59,284 bases of DNA, from assembly GCA_035626475.1 (NCBI GenBank), contig DASPNP010000013.1:1-59284 (forward strand), in the 5' to 3' direction. This document shows positions 41,203-49,636 of the stretch, piece after piece. Every line of letters begins with the position of its first letter. Positions within the stretch are counted from its first letter, which is position 1. Made by a program: the position numbers and the translations under genes. The notes beneath the pieces are model-generated. The model was given only the letters and a program-made list of their open reading frames with translations. It did no database searches and was not told the origin of the DNA. Source of the stretch: DASPKT01 sp035626475 (lineage in GTDB: Bacteria; Pseudomonadota; Alphaproteobacteria; Azospirillales; Azospirillaceae).

Positions 41203-42039
41203 TCACACCACCTTGGCCGGGCGCTTCTCGGCGAAGGTATGCTCCGGGCCGGGGAAGCGGCGGGCGCGGACGTCAGAGGCGTAGGCGGCCGCGGCCTGCT
41301 CCACCACCGGGCCCAGCTCGGCGTAGCGCTTCACGAACTTGGGCGTGAAGGCGCCGTAGAGGCCCAGCAGATCGTCGGAGACCAGCACCTGGCCGTCGCA
41401 GGCGGCACTCGCGCCGATGCCGATGGTGACGGCGGGAATGGCCTCGGTGACGCGGCGGGCCAGCGGCTCCACCACCCCTTCCACCACCACGGCGAAGGCG
41501 CCGGCTTCCGAGACGGCGCGGGAATCGGCCAGGATCTTCTCCTGCTCCGCCCCGCTGCGGCCGCGCGCCTTGTAGCCGCCCAGCGCGTTCACCGCCTGCG
41601 GCGTCAGCCCGACATGGCCTATGACCGGCACGCCCCGGCGCACCAGGAAGTCGATCGTCGGCGCCATCTCCTCGCCGCCCTCCAGCTTGACCGCGGCGCA
41701 GCCGGTCTCGGCCAGCACCCGGGCGGCGTTGCGGAAGGCCTGCTCCGGGCTCTCCTGGTAGCTGCCGAAGGGCATGTCGACCACGACGCAGGCATGGCTC
41801 GAGCCCCGCACCACGGCGGCGCCATGGTTCACCATCATATCCAGCGTCACGCCGAGCGTGCTGTCCATGCCGTAGACCACCATGCCCAGGCTGTCGCCCA
41901 CCAGCAGGCAGTCGACATGGGGATCGAGCAGCCGGGCGGTGGAGACGGTGTAGGCGGTGAGCACCACCACCGGCTCACCGCCCTTGCGGGCCGCGATCTC
42001 GGGGACGGTGACGCGCTTGATCTGGCCGGTGGCGCTCAT
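41203..42039 (-). CDS. panB: 3-methyl-2-oxobutanoate hydroxymethyltransferase
   Basis: 278 residues from ATG 42039. TIM-barrel signatures: VVLTAYTVSTARLLD, LLVGDSLGMVVYGMDSTLGVTLDMM (Mg2+ and substrate), VVVDMPFGSY, AVKLEGG, VIGHVGLTPQ and the catalytic Glu region FAVVVEGVVEPLARRVTEAIPAVTIGIGASAACDGQVLV. First committed step of pantothenate synthesis, using methylene-tetrahydrofolate and ketoisovalerate. panC is not in the window. Transcribed alone. Confidence 0.96.
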   Translation of the reverse strand: MSATGQIKRVTVPEIAARKGGEPVVVLTAYTVSTARLLDPHVDCLLVGDSLGMVVYGMDSTLGVTLDMMVNHGAAVVRGSSHACVVVDMPFGSYQESPEQAFRNAARVLAETGCAAVKLEGGEEMAPTIDFLVRRGVPVIGHVGLTPQAVNALGGYKARGRSGAEQEKILADSRAVSEAGAFAVVVEGVVEPLARRVTEAIPAVTIGIGASAACDGQVLVSDDLLGLYGAFTPKFVKRYAELGPVVEQAAAAYASDVRARRFPGPEHTFAEKRPAKVV

Positions 42040-42114
42040 GGGGCCTCGCAAATGCAAAGGGAGGGGCCGCGAAGCCCCTCCCCTACACCAGCGCCGGATG
42101 CGCGCCAACATAAT

Positions 42115-42197
42115 CGTAGGTCGCACGGAGGCGGAGCCGCAATGCGATGGCCCGCGCCGGGCACCGTCGCATTGCGCTGCGCTCCATGCGACCTACG
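42115..42197. repeat. Palindromic repeat REP2, copy b
   Basis: Arms cgtaggtcgcacgga and ccatgcgacctacgg with inner gcaatgcga / tcgcattgc. Lies between panB and nrdB. Confidence 0.85.
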
Positions 42198-42209
42198 GCA
42201 GCCGGAGCC

Positions 42210-43175
42210 TCAGTCGAACGCCTCTTCCCAGGTGCCGCGGGTGGCGGCCTTGCTGTACTCGGTGGCGCGGTTCTCGAAGAAGTTGGTGTGCTCCATGCCG
42301 TTCAGCATGACGTCCATCCAGGGCAGCGGGTTCTTCTCCACCCGGTAGATGGGCTGCAGCCCCAGCTGGGTCAGGCGGCGGTCGGCGATCCAGCGGATGT
42401 ACTGCTTGACGTCCTGCCCCTCCAGCCCCTGCACGCCGCCCATCTCGAACGCCAGGTCGATGAAGGCGTCCTCGTGGCTGACGATGGTGTCGCAGGCGAG
42501 ATAGAGCTCGCGCTGGAAATGGTCGGTCCAGAGCTCCGGATTCTCCGAGATGAAGGTGCGGAACAGGCGGATGATCGACTGGGTGTGCAGCGACTCGTCG
42601 CGCACGCTCCAGGTCACGATCTGGCCCATGCCCTTCATCTTGTTGAAGCGCGGGAAGTTCATGAGGATGGCGAAGGAGGCGAAGAGCTGCAGCCCCTCGG
42701 TGAAGGCGCCGAAGACGGCCAGCGTCTTGGCGATGTCGGCATTGGTGTCGACGCCGAACTCCTGCATGTAGTCGTACTTGTCCTTCATCTGCTTGTAGCG
42801 CAGGAAGGCCGAGTACTCGATCTCCGGCATGCCGATCGTGTCGAGCAGGTGGCTGTAGGCCGCGATGTGCACCGTCTCCATGTTGGAGAAGGCCGAGAGC
42901 ATCATCTGCACCTCGGTCGGCTGGAACACCCGGCTGTACCGCTTCATGTAGCAGTTGTTCACCTCGACGTCGGCCTGGGTGAAGAAGCGGAAGATGTGGG
43001 TCAGCAGGTTGCGCTCGCTGTCCGACAGCTTCTGGCGCCAATCCTTCACGTCGTCGGCCAGCGGCACCTCCTCCGGCAGCCAGTGGATGCGCTGCTGCTG
43101 CAGCCATGCCTCGTAGGCCCAGGGATAGTTGAAGGGCTTGTAGACGGGGTTGGGGGTCAGGAGCTGGCAGGTCAC
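42210..43175 (-). CDS. nrdB: Ribonucleoside-diphosphate reductase small subunit (class Ia)
   Basis: 321 residues from GTG 43175. Di-iron helices: FTQADVEVNNCY, FSNMETVHIAAYSHLLDTIG (Glu and His ligands), FGAFTEGLQLFASFAILM, and VTWSVRDESLHTQSIIRLF with the E-x-x-H pair. The C-terminal peptide ending WEEAFD docks into NrdA. Generates the tyrosyl radical for dNTP synthesis. nrdA lies ~2 kb upstream on the same strand with two unrelated genes between, so nrdB has its own promoter, marked by an inverted pair of DnaA-box-like sites. Confidence 0.96.
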   Translation of the reverse strand: MTCQLLTPNPVYKPFNYPWAYEAWLQQQRIHWLPEEVPLADDVKDWRQKLSDSERNLLTHIFRFFTQADVEVNNCYMKRYSRVFQPTEVQMMLSAFSNMETVHIAAYSHLLDTIGMPEIEYSAFLRYKQMKDKYDYMQEFGVDTNADIAKTLAVFGAFTEGLQLFASFAILMNFPRFNKMKGMGQIVTWSVRDESLHTQSIIRLFRTFISENPELWTDHFQRELYLACDTIVSHEDAFIDLAFEMGGVQGLEGQDVKQYIRWIADRRLTQLGLQPIYRVEKNPLPWMDVMLNGMEHTNFFENRATEYSKAATRGTWEEAFD

Positions 43176-43259
43176 GGGCGGAGTTCCGTCTGACGGGGGT
43201 GAAGGATCGTTGGCGGGAGAATACCACCCAAGAGAGGGGTGGTCAGAATGGCCATCGGT

Positions 43260-43291
43260 TCATCCACAGGAATCTTCGCCCCTGTGGATAA
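43260..43291. promoter_or_regulatory. Inverted pair of DnaA-box-like sites upstream of nrdB
   Basis: TCATCCACA (43260-43268, one mismatch) and TGTGGATAA (43283-43291, perfect DnaA box) in inverted orientation. They share 9-bp arms ATCCACAGG / CCTGTGGAT. About 85-115 bases before the nrdB start. Confidence 0.55.
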
Positions 43292-43338
43292 GTGGGGTAG
43301 CCCCGGGATGGGCAGTGCGGGTCGGCGGCGTTGATGCC

Positions 43339-43447
43339 GTGCCTGCTTCGACAGGCTCAGCATGAGGAAGTCTTTGCTGCTCCCGGCGAATGACCGGCGG
43401 TGCCTAGCGCATCCCATCCCTCATGCTGAGCTTGTCGAAGCATGCAC
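43339..43447. repeat. Palindromic repeat REP3, copy c
   Basis: Arms gcttcgacaggctcagcatgagg and the inverse cctcatgctgagcttgtcgaagc with the central gctgctcccggc. Confidence 0.8.
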
Positions 43448-43466
43448 AACGCTTCGGCCCCTCCCC

Positions 43467-44090
43467 TCACCGCTGCCGGATGGCGCTGACCGCCTCGCGG
43501 GTGGAGGCGATGAATTCGGGCAGGGTGACGCGGCCGTCGGCGTTGGCGTCGTACACGCCGGCGCGGCGGGCGGACTGGGCGCGCAGCTCCTCGCGGGTGA
43601 CGCGGAAATCGGCGTTGGCGTCGGCCGACATGACCGGGTCCAGCACCGGGCGCAGGCGGGTGCGGCCCGGCCCGCGCCGCTCGCCTTCCGGCGTCTCCTC
43701 CACCTGCTCCGCCGCGGCCTCGGCGGGCCGGGTACGGCGGGAGCTGGCGGGGCGCTCGGGCGGCTTGTAGGGCGAGGCGATGCGGACCTGGGTCATCTCG
43801 GCGGCGGTGATCGTGGCGTCCCGGTCCAGGTCGAAGGCGGCGAAGCTGCGGTCGGCATCGGCGCGGAACTCCGGCTGGTCCAGCGACCCGTCGCCGTTCA
43901 AATCGGCGCGGCGGAACCAGGCCTCCATCGCCTTGGAATAGGCGTCGATGTCGGGCGTCGGCATGCCCACCGGCTCGCCCGAGGGGCTGAGGGGGCGGAA
44001 GCGCAGCGGCGGCCGGTCGGGATCGGCCCCGGCGCAGCCCGCCAGGACCGCCAGCGCCACAGCCGCCAGAAACGCCGATCCAGCCCTCAT
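43467..44090 (-). CDS. EF-hand lipoprotein
   Basis: 207 residues from ATG 44090 (gaggagaggtgggg upstream; longer frames above it overlap the next gene). Lipoprotein signal with the lipobox LAVLAGC (Cys19). Four EF-hand-like loops: ADLNGDGSLDQPEF, FDLDRDATITAAEM, SADANADFRVTREEL and YDANADGRVTLPEF. The first and last are canonical calcium sites; the middle two are degenerate. A Pro/Arg/Glu linker splits them into two pairs. Likely a membrane-attached calcium-binding protein of the cell envelope. Confidence 0.85.
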   Translation of the reverse strand: MRAGSAFLAAVALAVLAGCAGADPDRPPLRFRPLSPSGEPVGMPTPDIDAYSKAMEAWFRRADLNGDGSLDQPEFRADADRSFAAFDLDRDATITAAEMTQVRIASPYKPPERPASSRRTRPAEAAAEQVEETPEGERRGPGRTRLRPVLDPVMSADANADFRVTREELRAQSARRAGVYDANADGRVTLPEFIASTREAVSAIRQR

Positions 44091-44104
44091 GCCCCCACCT
44101 CTCC

Positions 44105-44986
44105 TCAGACCAGCCGGAACGGCACGGCGGAGCGGTGGATCTCCACCGTCTCCGGATAGCCGCCCTGGCGCAGCAGCGATCTCAGCGCCTGCACCGACAG
44201 ATGCTGGTGGCGCGACGGCCCGACCCACACCTCGCGTACCGCGTCCGCCTCGCCCGCGAAGGAGAGCGGCAGATAGCTGGCGATGCAGGTGCTGCGCGAG
44301 AAGAAGCGGAGGTCCGCCGCCTCGTCGTCGCGCACATGGCGCACGATGCGCCATTCCTGCTCCTCGGCGAAGCCCGGATGCTTGAACAGGGCCGCGAACC
44401 AGGCGAGCTGGGCGAAGGCCTCGTCCAGCAGCGCCTCGGTGGCCTTGTCGGCGCAGCCGCCCCGCTCCGTGTGCATTTCCGCCAGCATCGCCACCAGGTC
44501 GGCGGCGAAGCGGCGCTGCGACTCCTCCTCGTAGACGCAGGGGGTGAGCAGCATGCCCGGCCCCTCGGTCAGGCGGGACAGCTCCTCGATGCCGAAGCCG
44601 ATGCAGAAGCCGCTCTCCACCTCGCCATAGCCCCGCCACTGCGACAGCAGGTCCGGCCGGCGCGAGAAGGAGACGACATAGACCGCCGGCACATTCTCCT
44701 CGACCGACTCGATCCGCGCCCGCATGCCCTCGGCCAAGGACTTGGGCAGCCGGTCCGCCCCCTCCGCCAGCGCCTCGGTGATGAGGCGCAGCGCGTGGTA
44801 GTACTCGGCGCCGTCGTTCAGGAAGGCGATGTTGGTCGCCCGCAGCACCTTGTCGCCGAGGATGCCCAGCAGCGCGTTCGGGCCCGTATAGTGGTAGATC
44901 GCCGGCCCGCCCGCCTGCGCCTGCACCAGCCGGTCGTACCAGCCCTTGCAGAACCGGTCCAACCGCCCCTTCCCCCGCCCGACCAT
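44105..44986 (-). CDS. DUF2971-family protein
   Basis: 293 residues from ATG 44986 (codons further upstream run through a REP3 copy). Family blocks: IYHYTGPNALLGILGDKVLRATNIAFLNDGAEYYHAL, VYVVSFSRRPDLLSQWRGYG, FCIGFGIEEL and EEQEWRIVRHV. This group of unknown function is often found near mobile or defence genes. The HYTG..LLGIL and WR.YG pieces recall ADP-ribosyltransferase-like folds, though I cannot confirm that. Soluble, with no signal peptide. It lies 14 bases upstream of the EF-hand gene on the same strand and so is probably co-transcribed with it. Confidence 0.82.
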   Translation of the reverse strand: MVGRGKGRLDRFCKGWYDRLVQAQAGGPAIYHYTGPNALLGILGDKVLRATNIAFLNDGAEYYHALRLITEALAEGADRLPKSLAEGMRARIESVEENVPAVYVVSFSRRPDLLSQWRGYGEVESGFCIGFGIEELSRLTEGPGMLLTPCVYEEESQRRFAADLVAMLAEMHTERGGCADKATEALLDEAFAQLAWFAALFKHPGFAEEQEWRIVRHVRDDEAADLRFFSRSTCIASYLPLSFAGEADAVREVWVGPSRHQHLSVQALRSLLRQGGYPETVEIHRSAVPFRLV

Positions 44987-45071
44987 GCGCCGCCTCCGTC
45001 CATGCTGACGGAGGGGAAACGCTTGGGCGGGGCGGGCGGGCATTGCGACAGGCGGGAGCGGCTCAGGCGTG

Positions 45072-45183
45072 GTGCGGCCTTCGACAGGCTCAGGCTGAGG
45101 ACGGAATAGCTGCTCCGAGCCGAAGGAGCGGCAGTGCCTCGCACCAACGTTCCTCATGCTGAGCCTGTCGAAGCACGCAGCAC
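45072..45183. repeat. Palindromic repeat REP3, copy d
   Basis: Arms ccttcgacaggctcaggctgagg and cctcatgctgagcctgtcgaag (a few mismatches) with gctgctccgagc at the centre. Lies between nrdA and the DUF2971 gene. Confidence 0.8.
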
Positions 45184-45222
45184 GCTGGAGCCGCACTCTT
45201 CCGTCCTCGCCTCAACCGCGCC

Positions 45223-47055
45223 TCACTGACAGGAGAGGCATTCCTCGTACTTCACGCCTTCGGACGGCATGACCGTACCGTCGGACTTCTTGGAGACGAC
45301 GGCGCCGATGTCGGCCTCGGCGCGCTGCAGCGACATGGAGCGGCAGTAGTAGAGGCTCTTCACGCCGCGCTTCCAGGCCAGCATGTGGATCTGGTGCAGG
45401 TCGCGCTTGTGCACGTCGGCCGGCAGGAAGATGTTCAGGCTCTGCGCTTGGCAGATGAAGGGCGTGCGGTCGGCGGCGTGCTCGATCAGCCAGCGCTGGT
45501 CGATCTCGAAGGCGGTCTTGAAGACGTCCTTCTCGTCCTGGCTCAGGAAGTCCAGGTGGCTCACCGTGCCGCCGTTCAGCGTGATCGACGACCAGGTGTC
45601 CTCGTCGTTGCGGCCGTAGCCCTCCAGCACCTTCTCCAGGTACTTGTTGCGCACCGACCAGGAGCCCGACAGCGTCTTGTGGTTGAAGGCGTTGGCCGCC
45701 ACCGGCTCGATGCCGGGCGAAGCACCACCGCAGATGATGGAGATCGAGGCCGTCGGCGCGATCGCCATCTTGTTGGAGAAGCGCTCCATGATGCCGAAAT
45801 CGGCGGCGTCGGGGCAGGCGCCGCGCTCATGCGCCAGCTTCACGCTGGCCTCGTCGGCCTGGCGCTTGATCAGCGCGAACATGCGCTTGTTCCACACCTT
45901 GGCCATGACGCCCTCGATCGGGATCATCTGGCTCTGCAGGAAGCTGTGGAAGCCCATGACGCCCAGGCCGACCGAGCGCTCGCGCATGGCCGAGTACTTG
46001 GCCCGCGCCATGCTGTCCGGCGCCTTCTCGATGAAGTCGCTCATGACGTTGTCGAGGAAGCGCAGGCAATCCTCGATGAAGGTCGGGTGGTCCTGCCACT
46101 CCAGGAAGTACTCGAGGTTCAGCGAGGACAGGCAGCAGACGGCGGTGCGGTCGCCGCCATTGCGGTCCTTGCCCGTGGGCAGCGTGATCTCGCTGCACAG
46201 GTTCGACATCTTCACCTGCAGCCCGGCCATCTTGTGATGCTCGGGGATCGCGCGGTTCACATGGTCGATATAGATGATGTAGGGCTCGCCCGTCTCCACG
46301 CGCGCCGTCAGGATGCGGATCCAGAGGCTGCGCGCGTTGACGCGGCGGATGACCGCGCCGTCCTTCGGGCTGGTCAGCGCCCACTCCTCGTCATTCTCCA
46401 CCGCGCGCATGAAGGCGTCGGGGATGGAGATGCCGTGGTGCAGGTTCAGCGCCTTGCGGTTCGGGTCGCCGCCGGTGGGGCGGCGCATCTCGATGAACTC
46501 CTCGATCTCGGGATGCGAGATCGGCAGGTAGGTGGCGGCCGAGCCGCGGCGGAGCGAGCCCTGCGAGATCGCCAGCGTCAGGCTGTCCATGACGCGGATG
46601 AAGGGCACGACGCCCGACGTCTTGCCGTTGGCGCCGACCTTCTCGCCGATGGAGCGAAGGTTGCCCCAGTAGCTGCCGATGCCGCCGCCCAGCGCCGCCA
46701 GCCAGACATTCTCGTTCCAGAGATCGACGATGCCGTGCAGCGTGTCGTTCGCCTCGTTCAGGAAGCAGCTGATCGGCAGGCCGCGCGACGTGCCGCCGTT
46801 GGAGAGCACCGGGGTGGCCGGCATGAACCACAGGCGGGAGATGTAGTCGTACATGCGCTGGGCATGCGCGGCGTCGTCAGCATAGTAGCTGGCGACGCGG
46901 GCGAAGAGGTCCTGGAAGCTCTCGCCGGGCATCAGGTAGCGATCCGACAGGGTCGCCTTGCCGAACTCGGTCAGCATCGCGTCCCGGGAACGATCCACAA
47001 CCACCGCCGGGCGGTCGGCCACTTGAATCCGGTCGAAAACGTCCCCGTCCCGCAT
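45223..47055 (-). CDS. nrdA: Ribonucleoside-diphosphate reductase large subunit (class Ia, no ATP cone)
   Basis: 610 residues, about 150 fewer than the E. coli subunit because the N-terminal ATP-cone domain is missing. It begins near SDRYLMPGESFQDLFARVA. Active-site residues are present: PISCF (reducing Cys), NLCSEI (radical Cys and Glu), the VCCLSSLNLEYF partner Cys, and PTASISIICG. The C-terminal redox pair is ECLSCQ. Without the cone, dATP inhibition should be weak or use another mechanism. Upstream boxes resemble DnaA sites. nrdB is separated from it by two other genes. Confidence 0.95.
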   Translation of the reverse strand: MRDGDVFDRIQVADRPAVVVDRSRDAMLTEFGKATLSDRYLMPGESFQDLFARVASYYADDAAHAQRMYDYISRLWFMPATPVLSNGGTSRGLPISCFLNEANDTLHGIVDLWNENVWLAALGGGIGSYWGNLRSIGEKVGANGKTSGVVPFIRVMDSLTLAISQGSLRRGSAATYLPISHPEIEEFIEMRRPTGGDPNRKALNLHHGISIPDAFMRAVENDEEWALTSPKDGAVIRRVNARSLWIRILTARVETGEPYIIYIDHVNRAIPEHHKMAGLQVKMSNLCSEITLPTGKDRNGGDRTAVCCLSSLNLEYFLEWQDHPTFIEDCLRFLDNVMSDFIEKAPDSMARAKYSAMRERSVGLGVMGFHSFLQSQMIPIEGVMAKVWNKRMFALIKRQADEASVKLAHERGACPDAADFGIMERFSNKMAIAPTASISIICGGASPGIEPVAANAFNHKTLSGSWSVRNKYLEKVLEGYGRNDEDTWSSITLNGGTVSHLDFLSQDEKDVFKTAFEIDQRWLIEHAADRTPFICQAQSLNIFLPADVHKRDLHQIHMLAWKRGVKSLYYCRSMSLQRAEADIGAVVSKKSDGTVMPSEGVKYEECLSCQ

Positions 47056-47058
47056 GAC

Positions 47059-47095
47059 TTATCCCCACCTGTGGATAGATGATAACTGTGGATAA
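47059..47095. promoter_or_regulatory. DnaA-box-like cluster upstream of nrdA
   Basis: TGTGGATAA (47087-47095, perfect DnaA box), TGTGGATAG (47070-47078, one mismatch) 17 bases apart in direct orientation, and TTATCCCCA (47059-47067, one mismatch) inverted. They lie directly before the nrdA ATG; the nearest overlaps its ribosome site. Confidence 0.55.
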
Positions 47096-47305
47096 CCGCC
47101 CCAGCGCCACCACATCTTGGGGCAGCGAGGCGCGATGGTACCAGATGTCGGAACTTTCGGAAGGGGTTTTTGTTCCGGAGGGACCCCTTAGGAGGCTCTG
47201 GACGACCGGACGGGGAACCGCTATGGACGGGGGTGACGCGCCCGGAGAGGCGCGGTTTCCGGGCCTTCGGAGAGGGTGCGCCGGGGGCCGATTCGGGGAG
47301 ACGGC

Positions 47306-48682
47306 ATGTTCATCGAATGCTCCAACCTGATCACCGCGAACCCGCCGGCGCTGAGCTACGGGGTGGCCGTGGCGGACGTCGACGGCGACGGGCGGTTCGA
47401 GCTGCTGATCGCCGGCTACAAGGGCCCCAACCGGGTGCTGAAATGGGACGGTCAGGCGCTGGTGGACGCCACGCCGCCGCTGTTCGCCGACCCCGACACA
47501 TCAGCCATCTCCATCGCCGCCGCCGACCTGGACGGCGACGGGCGGGAGGAGATCTACATCCTCAACACCGACAGCTATGGCGGGCCCAAGCAGGTCATGG
47601 ACCGGCTGTTCGCCTGCTTCGGCAAGCGCTGGGTCGACCTGCTGGCCCTGCCGGAGAATTTCGCGGTCGCCAACCGCTTCTCCGGCCGCTCGGTGGCGGC
47701 GATCGACCGGCTGGGCACCGGGCGCTACGGATTCGTCGTCGCCAATTTCGGCGGGCCGATGAACCTGTTCGAGCTCGACTCCAACGGCAGGCTCGACGAT
47801 TTGGCGGAGGAGGTGGGCATCGACGGCGACGCCGCCGCCCGCTCGCTGCTCTGCCTGCCGCTGCTGGGGGAGAAGCCGGACATCGTGGTCGGCTGCGAGA
47901 TGGGGCCGAACCTGCTCTACCGCAACACCGGCGAGGGCGGCTTCGAGGAGGTCGGCGCCGACCTCGGCATCGCCGATGCCAGGCAGAACGCGCGCGGCCT
48001 GGCGGTGCTGGACGGCGACGGCATGTTCGACCTGGCGCTGGGCAACTGGGAGGGGGCGCACCGGCTGTTCCAGCAGCGGGCCGGCGGCGGCTTCGCCGAC
48101 GTGGCCCCGCCGGAGCTGTCGCTGCCGTCCAGGGTGCGCACTGTCATCGCCGCCGACTTCGACAATGACGGCCATGAGGAGCTGTTCTTCAACAATCTGG
48201 GCGAGCCCAACCGCCTCTTCGCCTGGCGCGAGGAGCGCTGGCAGCAGATCGACATCGGCGATGCCGCCGAGCCCCAGGGCCTGGGCACCGGCGCCGCCGT
48301 GGCCGACATCGACGGCGACGGCATGCTGGAGCTGCTGATCGCCCATGGCGAGACGGCGCCCCAGCCGCTGTCGCTCTACCTCGCCATGCCCAAGGGCCAC
48401 CACTGGCTGCGCGTCATGCCGCTGACCCGCGGCGGCGCGCCGGCCCGGGGCGCCGTGGTGCGGCTGACCGCCGGCGGGCGCACCCAGATGAGGGTGATCG
48501 ATTCCGGCTCCGGCTATCTCTGCCAGATGGAGCCGGTGGCGCATTTCGGCCTGGGCGATCTGCGCGCCGTGGAGCGGGTCGAGATCCGCTGGCCGGACGG
48601 GGCCAAGCAGACCATCGACAGCCCCGAGCCCTGCCGCATGATGGTGGTGCGGCACCCCGAGTCGGGCGGGCTGGCGGGGTAG
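47306..48682 (+). CDS. FG-GAP/VCBS-repeat protein with ASPIC/UnbV domain
   Basis: 458 residues from ATG 47306 (ggggagacgg upstream). Repeated calcium-type blades D-x-D-x-DG: VADVDGDGRFELLIAG, AADLDGDGREEIYIL, AADFDNDGHEELFFNN and VADIDGDGMLELLIA, giving a beta-propeller. The C-terminal ~80 residues match the ASPIC/UnbV domain (GAVVRLTAGGRTQMRVIDSGSGYLCQMEP, HFGLG, VEIRWPDG). Unusually, no signal peptide is seen, although most relatives are exported. The ligand is unknown. Convergent with the next membrane protein gene, three bases apart. Confidence 0.87.
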   Translation: MFIECSNLITANPPALSYGVAVADVDGDGRFELLIAGYKGPNRVLKWDGQALVDATPPLFADPDTSAISIAAADLDGDGREEIYILNTDSYGGPKQVMDRLFACFGKRWVDLLALPENFAVANRFSGRSVAAIDRLGTGRYGFVVANFGGPMNLFELDSNGRLDDLAEEVGIDGDAAARSLLCLPLLGEKPDIVVGCEMGPNLLYRNTGEGGFEEVGADLGIADARQNARGLAVLDGDGMFDLALGNWEGAHRLFQQRAGGGFADVAPPELSLPSRVRTVIAADFDNDGHEELFFNNLGEPNRLFAWREERWQQIDIGDAAEPQGLGTGAAVADIDGDGMLELLIAHGETAPQPLSLYLAMPKGHHWLRVMPLTRGGAPARGAVVRLTAGGRTQMRVIDSGSGYLCQMEPVAHFGLGDLRAVERVEIRWPDGAKQTIDSPEPCRMMVVRHPESGGLAG

Positions 48683-48685
48683 CGT

Positions 48686-49486
48686 CTAGGCATACCCGCT
48701 GACCAGCGCCCCCGGCCCGCTGATCTCGCGCCAGACCTTGGCCCAGGCGACGGCGAGGCCGGCCAGGAAGGGCAGCGCCACCAGGCCCTGCACCACCCCC
48801 GCCAGCACCTCCGGCAGCATCATGGCGATGCCGCCGGCGACGGCGAGCGCCAGCAGCATCGGCCCCAGGAACAGCAGCACGCCCAGGCCAAGCCGGGTCG
48901 AGATGCCCTTGGTCATGTCGAAGGAGCGGCGCACCGCCGCCTTCTCCCCCAGCGCCACCGGCACCAGCCCCGGCGAGCAGCGGCCGACCAGGATGGGCAT
49001 CAGGGCCAGCGCCATCATGCCGCCCAGGAAGCTGAAGGCCGCGGCGCCGGCCTGGCCGAACAGCATCCCGCCCAGCACCGCCGCCATGCCGGCCGCCAGC
49101 ACGGCGAGGCCCACCGCCGCCGCGACCAGCAGGCCGATGGCGATGTTCCCCAGCGCGTAGCGCCAGACCGGCCCGTCGGCCAGGGGCAGCAGGGCCCAGC
49201 GGCGGTCGTCCTCGCCCAGCAGGAACCAGCGCTGCCAGCGGATGCTCATCAGCGCGCTGGCCCAGGCGCCGACCAGAGCGTTGACGGACAGGACCGGGGC
49301 GTTGGCGACGAACCAGCTGATCCCCTGCCCCTCCGCCGGCGGTTCCAGCCCGCCCATCAGCAGGCCGCTGATCAGGAAGGAGATCAGCATCGGCAGCCCG
49401 GCATAGCGCAGGATCGCCCCGCGGTTGCCCATGACAGCTTTGTAGCCGGCCTTGGCGTCGTCCCAGGCGGAGCCGCTGGCGCCCAT
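48686..49486 (-). CDS. Six-helix integral membrane protein, unknown function
   Basis: 266 residues. After a short polar start there are about six hydrophobic segments (LPMLISFLISGLLMGG, IAIGLLVAAAVGLAVLAAGMAAVLGGMLF, FSFLGGMMALALMPILV, GVLLFLGPMLLALAVAGGIAMML and others). The loop VALGEKAAVRRSFDMTKGISTRL between helices is the only strongly polar patch. It resembles small bacterial membrane proteins that remodel or insert in the inner membrane (Yip1/DUF975-like), but I cannot assign a family. It diverges from the epimerase gene. Confidence 0.7.
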   Translation of the reverse strand: MGASGSAWDDAKAGYKAVMGNRGAILRYAGLPMLISFLISGLLMGGLEPPAEGQGISWFVANAPVLSVNALVGAWASALMSIRWQRWFLLGEDDRRWALLPLADGPVWRYALGNIAIGLLVAAAVGLAVLAAGMAAVLGGMLFGQAGAAAFSFLGGMMALALMPILVGRCSPGLVPVALGEKAAVRRSFDMTKGISTRLGLGVLLFLGPMLLALAVAGGIAMMLPEVLAGVVQGLVALPFLAGLAVAWAKVWREISGPGALVSGYA

Positions 49487-49636
49487 GCGTAGTTTCCTCC
49501 GGTTGCGTCGCGGGGGACTATACGGCCTCCGCGCCGCGATGCCAGAGGGTCTCGCCGGGAGGGCTCCCCCCGAGGGGGGCTTGGGCGCGGGCGGAGCGGC
49601 GTGCTACCACCGCCGTCTAGACCGAGGAGGCTTCCG

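Noticed and set aside
43260..43291. Clear NrdR boxes before nrdB
   Set aside because: The sites match DnaA 9-mers better than the 16-base NrdR palindrome; NrdR kept only as an alternative.
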